NCBI GenBank assembly: GCA_021790035.1
Contig: JAJYIO010000157.1
Coordinates: 1 to 6,495, forward strand
DNA: 6,495 bases
Source: a bacterium
GTDB taxonomy: Bacteria; Cyanobacteriota; Sericytochromatia; S15B-MN24; VGJW01
Direction of reading: 5' to 3'
Position numbers and translations under genes: made by a program. Shown here in pieces: positions 1-4,938 of this stretch (positions within the stretch are counted from its first letter, which is position 1; each line of letters opens with the position of its first letter). Under the pieces are notes generated by a model that was not told the DNA's origin, made no database searches, and worked only from the letters and a program-made list of their open reading frames with translations.

Positions 1-570
1 GAAGGAGGCGAGGCGAGGCTCGAAAGCGGCCTTGGTCATGGCGACGAGCGCAGGAAGGGTGGCGCGGACGACCTCGATCGCGCCTTCGGCCTCGCGCTGG
101 GCCTGGACCTGGTTGCCGGAGACCTGGGCATCCTTGGCGAAGGTGATCTGGGGCAGGTCGAGGAGCTCGGCCAGGGCAGGGCCCACCAGGTTGCAGTCGC
201 CGTCCGTGGAACGGATGCCGCACAGCACCGCGTCCACGCTTCCGACCTTGGTGATGGCGGCGGCCAGGACCCGGGCGGTGGCGAGGGCATCAGATCCTTC
301 CAGCGCGGGATCGTTCACCAGTACGGCGCGATCCGCTCCCTTGGCCAGGCACTTCTTGATCGAGCCCCTGGCATCCTCGGGGCCCATGGTCAACACCACC
401 GTCTCGATCGAGGGATCGGCGTCCTTCCACTTCAGCGCGACCTCGAGGGCGTATTCGTCCATCGGGTTGACCGCGCTCTGGGTCCCGGTGCGCTGGAGCG
501 TCAGGTCGGTCTCGAGGCGACGCGCCTCGTTGGTATCGGGGACGTGTTTGACGCAGACGACGACTCTCAC
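1..570 (-). CDS. etfB: Electron transfer flavoprotein beta subunit, 3' end cut by the window
   Basis: EtfB pairs with EtfA to form a cytoplasmic FAD/AMP-containing heterodimer that passes electrons from acyl-CoA and other flavin dehydrogenases to the quinone pool or other acceptors. The visible 190 residues match the family from the first residue: an N-terminal strand MRVVVCVKHVPDT, the NPMDEYALEVAL segment at 35-46, and the nucleotide-binding region CGIRSTDGDCNLVGPALAE at 117-135, followed by LPQITFAKD. The last visible part (TLPALVAMTK...EPRL, 171-187) corresponds to the conserved region before the EtfA-contacting tail. EtfB is usually about 250-260 residues, so roughly 60-70 are missing past base 1. 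The start is GTG at 568-570, with AGGAG at 577-581 and a six-base spacer. Downstream etfA would be expected outside the window. The family call is secure. Which dehydrogenase it serves cannot be told. Confidence 0.96.
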   Translation of the reverse strand, partial: MRVVVCVKHVPDTNEARRLETDLTLQRTGTQSAVNPMDEYALEVALKWKDADPSIETVVLTMGPEDARGSIKKCLAKGADRAVLVNDPALEGSDALATARVLAAAITKVGSVDAVLCGIRSTDGDCNLVGPALAELLDLPQITFAKDAQVSGNQVQAQREAEGAIEVVRATLPALVAMTKAAFEPRLASF

Positions 571-611
571 GGTTAACTCCTGCAAAAGGTCGCATTGGCT
601 AGAAGCTCCCT

Positions 612-620
612 ATGCTAGCA
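612..620 (-). promoter_or_regulatory. Extended -10 promoter element of etfB
   Basis: Read on the minus strand, this is TGCTAGCAT. It is an extended -10 (TG-N-TAnnnT) with hexamer TAGCAT at 612-617, placing transcription start near 605 and giving a leader of about 35 bases before the GTG start. No good -35 hexamer is found 16-18 bases upstream, which fits an extended -10 promoter or one needing an activator. The same hexamer TAGCAT occurs in the promoter proposed for the lipoprotein gene at 863-1777. Inferred from sequence only. Confidence 0.45.
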
Positions 621-646
621 CGGACGCGACTCGCGATGCGTCCGTG
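619..646. promoter_or_regulatory. Perfect 9-bp inverted repeat in the etfB promoter, candidate operator
   Basis: The arms CACGGACGC (619-627) and GCGTCCGTG (638-646) are exact reverse complements, separated by ten bases. The repeat begins inside the extended -10 element and runs back across the -35 region, where a dimeric repressor would block RNA polymerase. Because it lies upstream of the predicted transcript start, it is more likely a DNA-level operator than an RNA hairpin. The regulator is not identifiable. TetR-type fatty-acid regulators control etf genes in some bacteria, but this repeat does not match an operator I can name. Confidence 0.45.
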
Positions 647-700
647 GTGCACCCTCTGGCCATACCGGTCAGCGGGTGCCGGATCGGGCAGAACGGAATC

Positions 701-745
701 GCCCCGCTGGCAATTTCCCCTTGCGAGAAGGGGTGCCAGCGGGGC
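701..745 (-). terminator. Long hairpin between the lipoprotein gene and etfB, probable terminator
   Basis: The outer arms at 701-712 and 734-745 pair perfectly over 12 bp (GCCCCGCTGGCA with its complement). After a four-base bulge at 713-716, an inner stem pairs 717-722 with 728-733 around a five-base loop. It lies about 120 bases beyond the stop codon of the upstream minus-strand lipoprotein gene and before the etfB promoter, so it can insulate the two. No T-run follows on either strand, so it may act as a hairpin-only terminator or an mRNA 3' end stabiliser. Confidence 0.45.
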
Positions 746-862
746 GAACCGGTCGGCGGAGTGAGGTGTCCGAGCCTCCGGCCGGGCCCGGCCCGGCCCG
801 TCAAGAGACTTGCGAAGGCCTTACCGCTCTCGGAATCGCGCACCGAACGCCAGGGAGTCAGG

Positions 863-1777
863 CTAGAGAACGGGTACCTCGCCCGGGAAGTAGAGCAGCG
901 GTCTGAGACCTTCTGCGACCGTCACGGGAAGTGGTGTCGAAGGCACCGCTCCCAGGGGAGCTACCGGTGAGACGACGGGTGGGGCCACCGGCGGGATGTC
1001 GGGAACCTCGACCGGCGGGGCGACCGAGTCATCGGCCAGTGGGGCGACCGCCGGTATGGCCGTGTCGAGAGGCGACGACAGCGGGGCCACGGCCGCTCCG
1101 ATGGGCGGCGCTATCGGCGGAATTCCGGCTGCAACCGGCGGTACGACCGCTGGCAAGCCCGGAGCGACCGGCACGCCGGTGCCGTAATAGACCAGCGGTG
1201 GCTGGCAGTACGGCATGAAGGCCGCCGCCCCGAAGTAGAAGGGGCAGAACGACGGGTAGTAGAGCCCTGCGTCCAAGGCATAGGGGTAGAAAAAGACGCT
1301 CGAGTCGTAGGCGTACGGGAAGAAGTTCATGGCCGAGAAGACGGAGAACGGGAAGTAGGACAGGGGGCCGATGCCGAACGGCTCGAAGCCGCCGAGGTAG
1401 GATGCCCCCCAGAACGGGGCCAGGAAGTTGACGTGGCGATCGCCGAGTCCGGTCTCGACATCCGAGCCCGGTACGCTGAGCAGCAGCTGGCTGGCCTGGT
1501 CGGGAGTGAGGGCTCGTGGCAGGGTCCGTGCCAGCAGATCGGGAGGCGGTGCTGAGTTGGCGCTCACCGGCCCGACATCGTTGCGCCGGGACAGCTGATC
1601 GAGCTGGCCGACGTCGGCCTTGAAGTTCAGAGCCGTCGCGATCTCTTCCGGCGTGGCCGGCTGGACCACCGAGACGGCATCGGCCCGCGGAGGAGCCGTG
1701 AGCTGTCCGGGCACCGGTCGACCGCAGCCCAGGAGCGCCAGGGGCGCCAGCCAGGCAGCGCTTCTCCACGAACGCAT
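863..1777 (-). CDS. Secreted lipoprotein of unknown function, aromatic-rich with Pro/Val/Ala tail
   Basis: I do not recognise the family. The 304-residue product starts at the ATG at 1775-1777, chosen because AAGGAGGG (1782-1789) lies just upstream and because the translation then opens with a lipoprotein signal: basic MRSWRS, a short hydrophobic run, and the lipobox LLGC with the lipidated Cys at 18. An in-frame ATG 38 codons further upstream would bury this signal. The mature chain has three zones. Residues 19-115 are ordinary and polar, including a TPEEIATAL segment. Residues 118-198 hold about 28 Phe/Tyr/Trp in 81 positions, broken by Gly and Pro. Residues 200-285 are low-complexity Pro/Val/Ala with repeated VAP(P/L) or IAP units. 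The tail ends YFPGEVPVL. Two Cys (178, 191) lie in the aromatic zone. The tail could act as an extended wall-spanning linker and the aromatic zone as an aggregating or surface-associated patch, but both are inferences. Confidence 0.8.
   Translation of the reverse strand: MRSWRSAAWLAPLALLGCGRPVPGQLTAPPRADAVSVVQPATPEEIATALNFKADVGQLDQLSRRNDVGPVSANSAPPPDLLARTLPRALTPDQASQLLLSVPGSDVETGLGDRHVNFLAPFWGASYLGGFEPFGIGPLSYFPFSVFSAMNFFPYAYDSSVFFYPYALDAGLYYPSFCPFYFGAAAFMPYCQPPLVYYGTGVPVAPGLPAVVPPVAAGIPPIAPPIGAAVAPLSSPLDTAIPAVAPLADDSVAPPVEVPDIPPVAPPVVSPVAPLGAVPSTPLPVTVAEGLRPLLYFPGEVPVL
1435..1444. repeat. HIP1-type palindrome GGCGATCGCC, copy 1
   Basis: A perfect ten-base palindrome containing the octamer GCGATCGC, known as highly iterated palindrome 1 in cyanobacterial genomes. 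This copy lies inside the unknown lipoprotein gene. Two more exact copies are in the window. Confidence 0.6.
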
Positions 1778-1902
1778 GGATCCCTCCTTACACCTCGACA
1801 CCGGCAGGGGCCCGGGACGCGTCCGCATATCGGCCGAATTGCCGCCCACGCGATCTGCGCCTGGCACGCTCTCGTGGCCCGCCCCCTGCACTCGACACGC
1901 CG

Positions 1903-1931
1903 ATGCTAGGCAAGACCGGGCCCTGGCACAA
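1903..1931 (-). promoter_or_regulatory. Sigma-70-like promoter for the unknown lipoprotein gene
   Basis: On the minus strand a -35 hexamer TTGTGC (1926-1931) is followed by a 17-base spacer and a -10 hexamer TAGCAT (1903-1908). Transcription would begin near 1896, leaving an untranslated leader of about 118 bases before the ATG at 1777. The -10 is identical to that proposed for etfB. The match is moderate (four of six bases at -10, three of six at -35), so this is a candidate. Confidence 0.4.
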
Positions 1932-2028
1932 CGCCGGATCGGTCGCCCTCAAAGCCCCTCGGCATCGCGAACGATCGGGTAGGGGTCTCGCGCCGATCAC
2001 CGCCCCTGGCGCGACCCGGTTCGGAACG

Positions 2029-2069
2029 GCGATGGTTGGCATCTCGGCAAAATTGCCAAAAGCCATCGC
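2029..2069. repeat. 13-bp interrupted inverted repeat upstream of the lipoprotein promoter
   Basis: Two paired blocks are nested: GCGATGG (2029-2035) with CCATCGC (2063-2069), and TTGGCA (2036-2041) with TGCCAA (2054-2059), with only a three-base bulge at 2060-2062. A second, overlapping palindrome, GGCAA-AA-TTGCC, lies at 2046-2057. The site is about 100 bases upstream of the promoter at 1903-1931. It could be a regulator site or an RNA hairpin; nothing in the sequence decides between them. Confidence 0.35.
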
Positions 2070-2441
2070 CATGTATCGGAAAGCGTCTTCTGGCGCCAAT
2101 CCCTGGCCAGCCAGGGGGCAACGGTCTCGTCGAAACCGCCAGGCGCGAGTTGGGCGGGTTGGACCAACGCCGGTTCGCGCCGTGGTGGCAAGATGGGCTC
2201 GACGCTCGAAAAGAGCGCGTCACTTCTTCCAGAATCTGCCGCTCCAGAAAGTGACTGTCTTGCATGTCGAACCGACGCGATACGAAGGCAGTCGCCCTTG
2301 CCGGCCCGGTTTCGGGCCGCCTTCCGCCGGTCCCCCCCGTACGAGCGTGCGGACCGGATGCCCAGAGCCAGAGCGATCGGTCAGATGCTCGATCGCCCCG
2401 CGTAGCCCGATCGGACGATGTCCGACCGGCTCACTAGAAAC

Positions 2442-2530
2442 TCCCCTTTGGGGCAGGGACTTGCAGGGGGCCTTGCCCCCCGCAAACTACCCCCCGCTGC
2501 GGGCAAGCTGCTGCGTAGCCCTCCTCCGCA
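2442..2530. repeat. GC-rich hairpin repeat block, dispersed repeat copy A
   Basis: The block holds successive hairpins: CCCC-TTT-GGGG (2443-2453), then TTGC/GCAA (2461-2464 with 2482-2485) enclosing GGGGG/CCCCC (2466-2470 with 2476-2480). It then contains CTGCGGGCAAGCTGCTGCG (2497-2515) followed by a CCCTCCTCC run. The segment 2496-2516 is the exact reverse complement of 4091-4111. Beyond it both copies also share AGGAGGGC, read in the 4.1 kb orientation, with a small indel between. This points to a family of short intergenic elements of the REP or MITE type rather than chance. No coding capacity is evident. Confidence 0.55.
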
Positions 2531-2743
2531 GGTGGCGTTTCATTCGAGGGTGTCGGCGCAGACGGTGGGCAACTCATCGATAGCCCACGCGGATCTGCTG
2601 GCGGTAGGTGGTTCGAACGCGAAGTGGCCGGAAACCGGGAAGCACTCGGTCGTGGCCAGGGCCTCGGGTCCAGAGTGCGTGACGCATCGCGTCGGGTACT
2701 CGGCGCCCCGGCGTGCGACCTGACGGGTGCGCCCCAGACCGGT

Positions 2744-2765
2744 CCCTGCCCGCATCCGGGCAGGG
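2744..2765 (+). promoter_or_regulatory. Perfect 9-bp leader hairpin upstream of the propeller lipoprotein gene
   Basis: CCCTGCCCG (2744-2752) and CGGGCAGGG (2757-2765) pair perfectly around the four-base loop CATC. The hairpin ends 21 bases before the ATG at 2787, just before the weak GAGGTGAGGT ribosome site. It could stabilise the mRNA 5' end, affect translation, or stop transcription reading in from upstream; the following bases (TATTGAG) are not a proper T-run. No recognisable riboswitch fold surrounds it, and I found no convincing -35/-10 pair upstream. Confidence 0.4.
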
Positions 2766-2786
2766 TATTGAGTGGTGAGGTGAGGT

Positions 2787-3941
2787 ATGAGCCGGAAGAT
2801 GACGCTGCGTCGCCGCGCCCTGTTCGCCGGCGCGTGCGCCCTGACCCTGGCGGCTTGTGGCCAGACGGTGCCACAGGTTCCGCCGACCGGATCTTCTCCA
2901 GCTCCGGTCACGGTGCCGGTCGGCGTCGGCTCGGGCGGCAACTTGACCGCCCCCAGCGACGTGTCGAATCAGCCGGCTTCTTCTTCGGTTTCGCCTTCGC
3001 AGCTGGCGCTGCCAGCGATCTCGACGCCCTTCGACATCCCCGGCCCGACGCAGATCGCCTTTACCAGCGATCTGGATTTCAGGGGGATATCGCTGTCGTA
3101 TTTCACCCCCTTCTGTCTCACGGGCATCCAGGGCCTGTTCATCTACGATGACGCGAGCAAGGACAACTATGCGATTCCGGGCGCGGGTGTGGGAATCGAG
3201 AACCCGCAGATCTTCGACGGCGGGACCAAGGTCCTGTTCGATCGGGTGGATGGCACCATCTGGTTCTACGACCTGCTGACCGAGCTCACGGTGCAGTTCA
3301 ATGACGTGAACGAAACGGGCTATTTCGTGACCCGTCCGTCCATCAGCCAGGATGGCACGGTGATGACGTACGTCGGAGTCCCGGGCTGGGTGTGGCCTGA
3401 CGGCCTGGCGTTCATCTGGATCAACGGCGTGGTCGCCGAGCTTGCCAAGGTCAACGCCGTCGGATTGCTGGACGGTGGCATCTCGTGGATCCGGATCAGC
3501 GCCAACGGCCGGTGGGCCGTGTTCACGACCGGAGACGGAGCGCTCTTTACCTACGACGTGGTCAACGACATGGTTTATCAGGTCACCGACGCGCGCGTCG
3601 TGGCCAGCGGTTATGCGACCGATCCCGACATCTCGCCGGATGGCTCTCAGATCGTCTGGTCGGCGATCGAGCCTGACGGCTCGATGCGAATCTACCGTTA
3701 CGACCGCGTCGCCGGACTCGTCGACCCGATGCCTTTCGCCAATCTGGCGATGGGGTCGCTCAGCGCCTTCGATCCGCGCTTCCTCGGGCCCGACGGCTCC
3801 TGGATCACCTACGATGTGTTCACGGCGGCGAACTGGGGCGGCTTCCGCGTCCTCGGCTACGACTGGGTCACCGAGGCCGTGCGGACCTTCTCGATCCTCA
3901 ACAGCGTCCAGGGAGTGGGCGACCAGCTGGTTTCGGACTAG
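2787..3941 (+). CDS. Lipoprotein with a TolB/PD40-like beta-propeller
   Basis: The 384-residue product begins with a lipoprotein signal: basic MSRKMTLRRR, hydrophobic ALFAGACALTL, and the lipobox LAAC with the lipidated Cys at 24. A Pro/Ser/Thr/Gly-rich linker follows to about residue 85. The rest is a series of blade-like repeats of the PD40/WD40-like type seen in TolB. They lie around 87-121, 139-162 (PQIFDGGTKVLF...IWFYD), 183-212 (RPSISQDGTVMTYVG), 233-257 (IRISANGRWAVF...LFTYD), 279-306 (DPDISPDGSQIVW...IYRYD) and 329-359. About six blades make one complete propeller. The protein should sit at the membrane facing the periplasm or surface and bind a protein or polysaccharide partner. It lacks the TolB N-terminal domain and has no pal or tolA neighbours, so it is unlikely to be TolB itself. 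The ATG at 2787 is preferred; an ATG four codons later (2799) is possible. Confidence 0.85.
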   Translation: MSRKMTLRRRALFAGACALTLAACGQTVPQVPPTGSSPAPVTVPVGVGSGGNLTAPSDVSNQPASSSVSPSQLALPAISTPFDIPGPTQIAFTSDLDFRGISLSYFTPFCLTGIQGLFIYDDASKDNYAIPGAGVGIENPQIFDGGTKVLFDRVDGTIWFYDLLTELTVQFNDVNETGYFVTRPSISQDGTVMTYVGVPGWVWPDGLAFIWINGVVAELAKVNAVGLLDGGISWIRISANGRWAVFTTGDGALFTYDVVNDMVYQVTDARVVASGYATDPDISPDGSQIVWSAIEPDGSMRIYRYDRVAGLVDPMPFANLAMGSLSAFDPRFLGPDGSWITYDVFTAANWGGFRVLGYDWVTEAVRTFSILNSVQGVGDQLVSD

Positions 3942-3951
3942 CCAGTTTACC

Positions 3952-4005
3952 GCCCGAAGCGGGCCCGAACCAGTCAACCCGGGAGTACTCCAGAGTGCTC
4001 CCGGG
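3952..4005 (+). terminator. Tandem hairpins after the propeller lipoprotein gene, probable terminator
   Basis: Eleven bases after the stop codon a small hairpin forms (GCCCG-AAG-CGGGC, 3952-3964). It is followed by a strong one at 3978-4005: CCCGGGAG pairs with CTCCCGGG, then one T-G wobble, then ACTC pairs with GAGT. No T-run follows. The position directly after the gene, between convergent genes, supports a terminator role. Confidence 0.5.
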
Positions 4006-4066
4006 TGCGGTCATGGCGGCCTGGCGCAGCCATCCGTCTCGCGGACGGCATCCTTCCCGGTGGAAA

Positions 4067-4111
4067 TTTTGCTACCAGGAGGGCCGAGCCACGCAGCAGC
4101 TTGCCCGCAGC
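4067..4111. repeat. Dispersed repeat copy B
   Basis: Bases 4091-4111 are the exact reverse complement of 2496-2516 (21 of 21). The preceding AGGAGGGC (4078-4085) also matches the flank of copy A with a small insertion between. It lies in the convergent intergenic region, inverted relative to copy A, and is followed by further hairpins. No direct repeats or terminal structure were found that would define an insertion. Confidence 0.5.
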
Positions 4112-4120
4112 CCAAGAGAG

Positions 4121-4187
4121 TTCGAGGGAACCGGCGGGTTCCTTCGAGTCACTGCCCGAGCTTGCGAGGGAGGCTCGAAGGTCCCGC
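4121..4187. repeat. Cluster of overlapping, mutually exclusive hairpins
   Basis: TCGA-G-GGAACC (4122-4132) pairs with GGTTCC-T-TCGA (4137-4147), including one wobble, around a four-base loop. The right arm of that stem also belongs to a larger one: GCGGG (4134-4138) plus CCTTCGAG (4141-4148) pairs with CTCGAAGG (4174-4181) plus CCCGC (4183-4187), enclosing CGAGC/GCTCG (4157-4161 with 4173-4177). The two folds cannot both form. This could be intergenic repeat material or a structured 3' end. No gene is seen here. Confidence 0.4.
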
Positions 4188-4210
4188 TCAGCGCTTGCAC
4201 CAGGACGAGC

Positions 4211-4247
4211 GGGAATCGAGGGGCGCTAAAACCCTCCCTCGGCTCCC
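4211..4247 (-). terminator. Hairpin after the beta-barrel-like gene, possible terminator
   Basis: GGGA (4211-4214) and CGAGGG (4217-4222) pair with CCCTCG (4236-4241) and TCCC (4244-4247). The hairpin lies about 13 bases past the TGA stop of the minus-strand gene at 4260-4901. The only T-run on that strand (TTTT) lies in the loop rather than after the stem, so the terminator call rests on stem strength and position. Confidence 0.35.
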
Positions 4248-4259
4248 CGTGAAGGCGAT

Positions 4260-4901
4260 TCAGAACCCTCGCCAGTACCCGACCTGGGTCTCGAAGTACG
4301 CAGGCAATGGATTGATACCGACCGACGACGTGTACAGCGGGTAGCGGGTCTCGATGACCAGTCCACCCGGTATCTTGACGCCCAGGATGATGTTCATCGA
4401 GTACCAGGTCGAGGGAGTGGATGGTGCCGCGTCGGAGCTCGGAGCGACATACGTGACGCGGTTCCCCAGCGCGATGTAGGGCAGTGGCCCCTCGCCCGTG
4501 GCCCGGGCCGCCGCCATCGTGATGTCGATATCGCCCGAGTAGCCAGAGAACGAGGTCTTGGCGTTCGAAGCCGTGGTCATCCACTGGTTGAGCGCGCTGG
4601 GGTCCATCTCGGCGCCGACGCGGATGCCCACGGGGGCCCAGATGGTCTGCTCGAAGGAGGCACCAAGCTCCGTGTAGTAGAAGGGAACCGGGGAATTGGC
4701 GGCCGGGCTGAGCCCCAGACCCGCCTGAACCTGCACGAACCGGGTAGGTCCGGTTGACGGCGTCGCCGGATCGGCGGTCAGGCTGATGGCCGAGCCGTCG
4801 TCGGGTGCCGTGTTCCCCGCGTCTTGCGCCCAGGCCGGCAGCGCCCAGAGGAGGGCGCCGCAGGCGAGGGATAGGGACACTGTGCGGTGAAGGAAGTGCA
4901 T
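4260..4901 (-). CDS. Small secreted protein, probable outer-membrane beta-barrel
   Basis: No named family is recognised. The 213-residue product has a classic signal peptide: a basic start, hydrophobic SLSLACGALLWALP, and a likely cut after AWA at 25 before QDAG. After a low-complexity acidic stretch to about 50, the chain shows alternating short strands with aromatic and small residues (about 52-64, 74-85, 89-98, 117-131, 141-152, 166-176, 180-189, 201-211). That suggests an eight-stranded barrel of the size of OmpX- or OmpA-type barrels. It ends in YWRGF, with the C-terminal Phe typical of proteins assembled by the BAM complex. The ATG at 4899-4901 lies 37 bases after the protease stop, so the two genes are probably cotranscribed. 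No Shine-Dalgarno is seen; the palindrome GGCGATCGCC sits where one would be expected, and no better upstream start is in frame. Confidence 0.75.
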   Translation of the reverse strand: MHFLHRTVSLSLACGALLWALPAWAQDAGNTAPDDGSAISLTADPATPSTGPTRFVQVQAGLGLSPAANSPVPFYYTELGASFEQTIWAPVGIRVGAEMDPSALNQWMTTASNAKTSFSGYSGDIDITMAAARATGEGPLPYIALGNRVTYVAPSSDAAPSTPSTWYSMNIILGVKIPGGLVIETRYPLYTSSVGINPLPAYFETQVGYWRGF

Positions 4902-4903
4902 CG

Positions 4904-4913
4904 GGCGATCGCC
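4904..4913. repeat. HIP1-type palindrome GGCGATCGCC, copy 2
   Basis: An exact copy of the ten-base palindrome, two bases upstream of the beta-barrel gene's ATG in the short gap after the protease gene. It occupies the usual ribosome-site position. Confidence 0.6.
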
Positions 4914-4938
4914 GTAGGTGGGGGCAGCGGTGACGGGA

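Larger units (their letters stand above)
1778..2786. other. Divergent intergenic region of about 1 kb without a convincing gene
   Basis: This stretch separates the minus-strand lipoprotein gene from the plus-strand propeller lipoprotein gene. Open frames exist in several registers, as expected at this GC content. None has a ribosome site plus protein-like composition along its length, and none resembles a family I know. Supported contents are the minus-strand promoter at 1903-1931, inverted repeats at 2029-2069, 2101-2116 (CCCTGGC-CA-GCCAGGG), 2373-2396 (GCGATCG/CGATCGC, ten-base gap) and 2411-2425 (TCGGAC-GAT-GTCCGA), a GC-rich repeat block at 2442-2530, and a leader hairpin at 2744-2765. 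The length is large for such a compact genome segment, and the part around 1990-2265 may hold a decayed gene on the minus strand. Confidence 0.6.

Noticed and set aside
32..970. A 312-codon plus-strand open frame
   Set aside because: It crosses the antisense of etfB, the etfB promoter and the end of the lipoprotein gene, and its product is not protein-like.
1778..1891. Upstream in-frame ATG at 1891 for the unknown lipoprotein gene
   Set aside because: The ATG at 1777 has a strong AAGGAGGG and opens directly with a lipoprotein signal; the longer form would place 38 residues before the signal.
1903..2583. A 226-codon plus-strand open frame in the large intergenic region
   Set aside because: It has no ribosome site, an Arg/Pro/Gly-rich low-information product, and it runs through the GC-rich repeat block. 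It is most likely a chance frame.
2590..2625. GGTTCGAAC-like string resembling a tRNA T-arm
   Set aside because: The flanking bases do not form a T-stem, and no acceptor, D or anticodon arms could be found at proper distances on either strand.
2574..3977. A 467-codon open frame on the minus strand, longer than the gene opposite it
   Set aside because: It mirrors the propeller lipoprotein gene in an antisense frame. Its product is rich in Arg, His, Asp and Val without domains, typical of a GC-rich shadow frame, while the plus strand has a signal peptide, lipobox and propeller repeats.
3442..4344. A 300-codon plus-strand open frame overlapping the end of the propeller gene
   Set aside because: It is an out-of-frame shadow that continues through terminator hairpins and the repeat into the antisense of the barrel gene.
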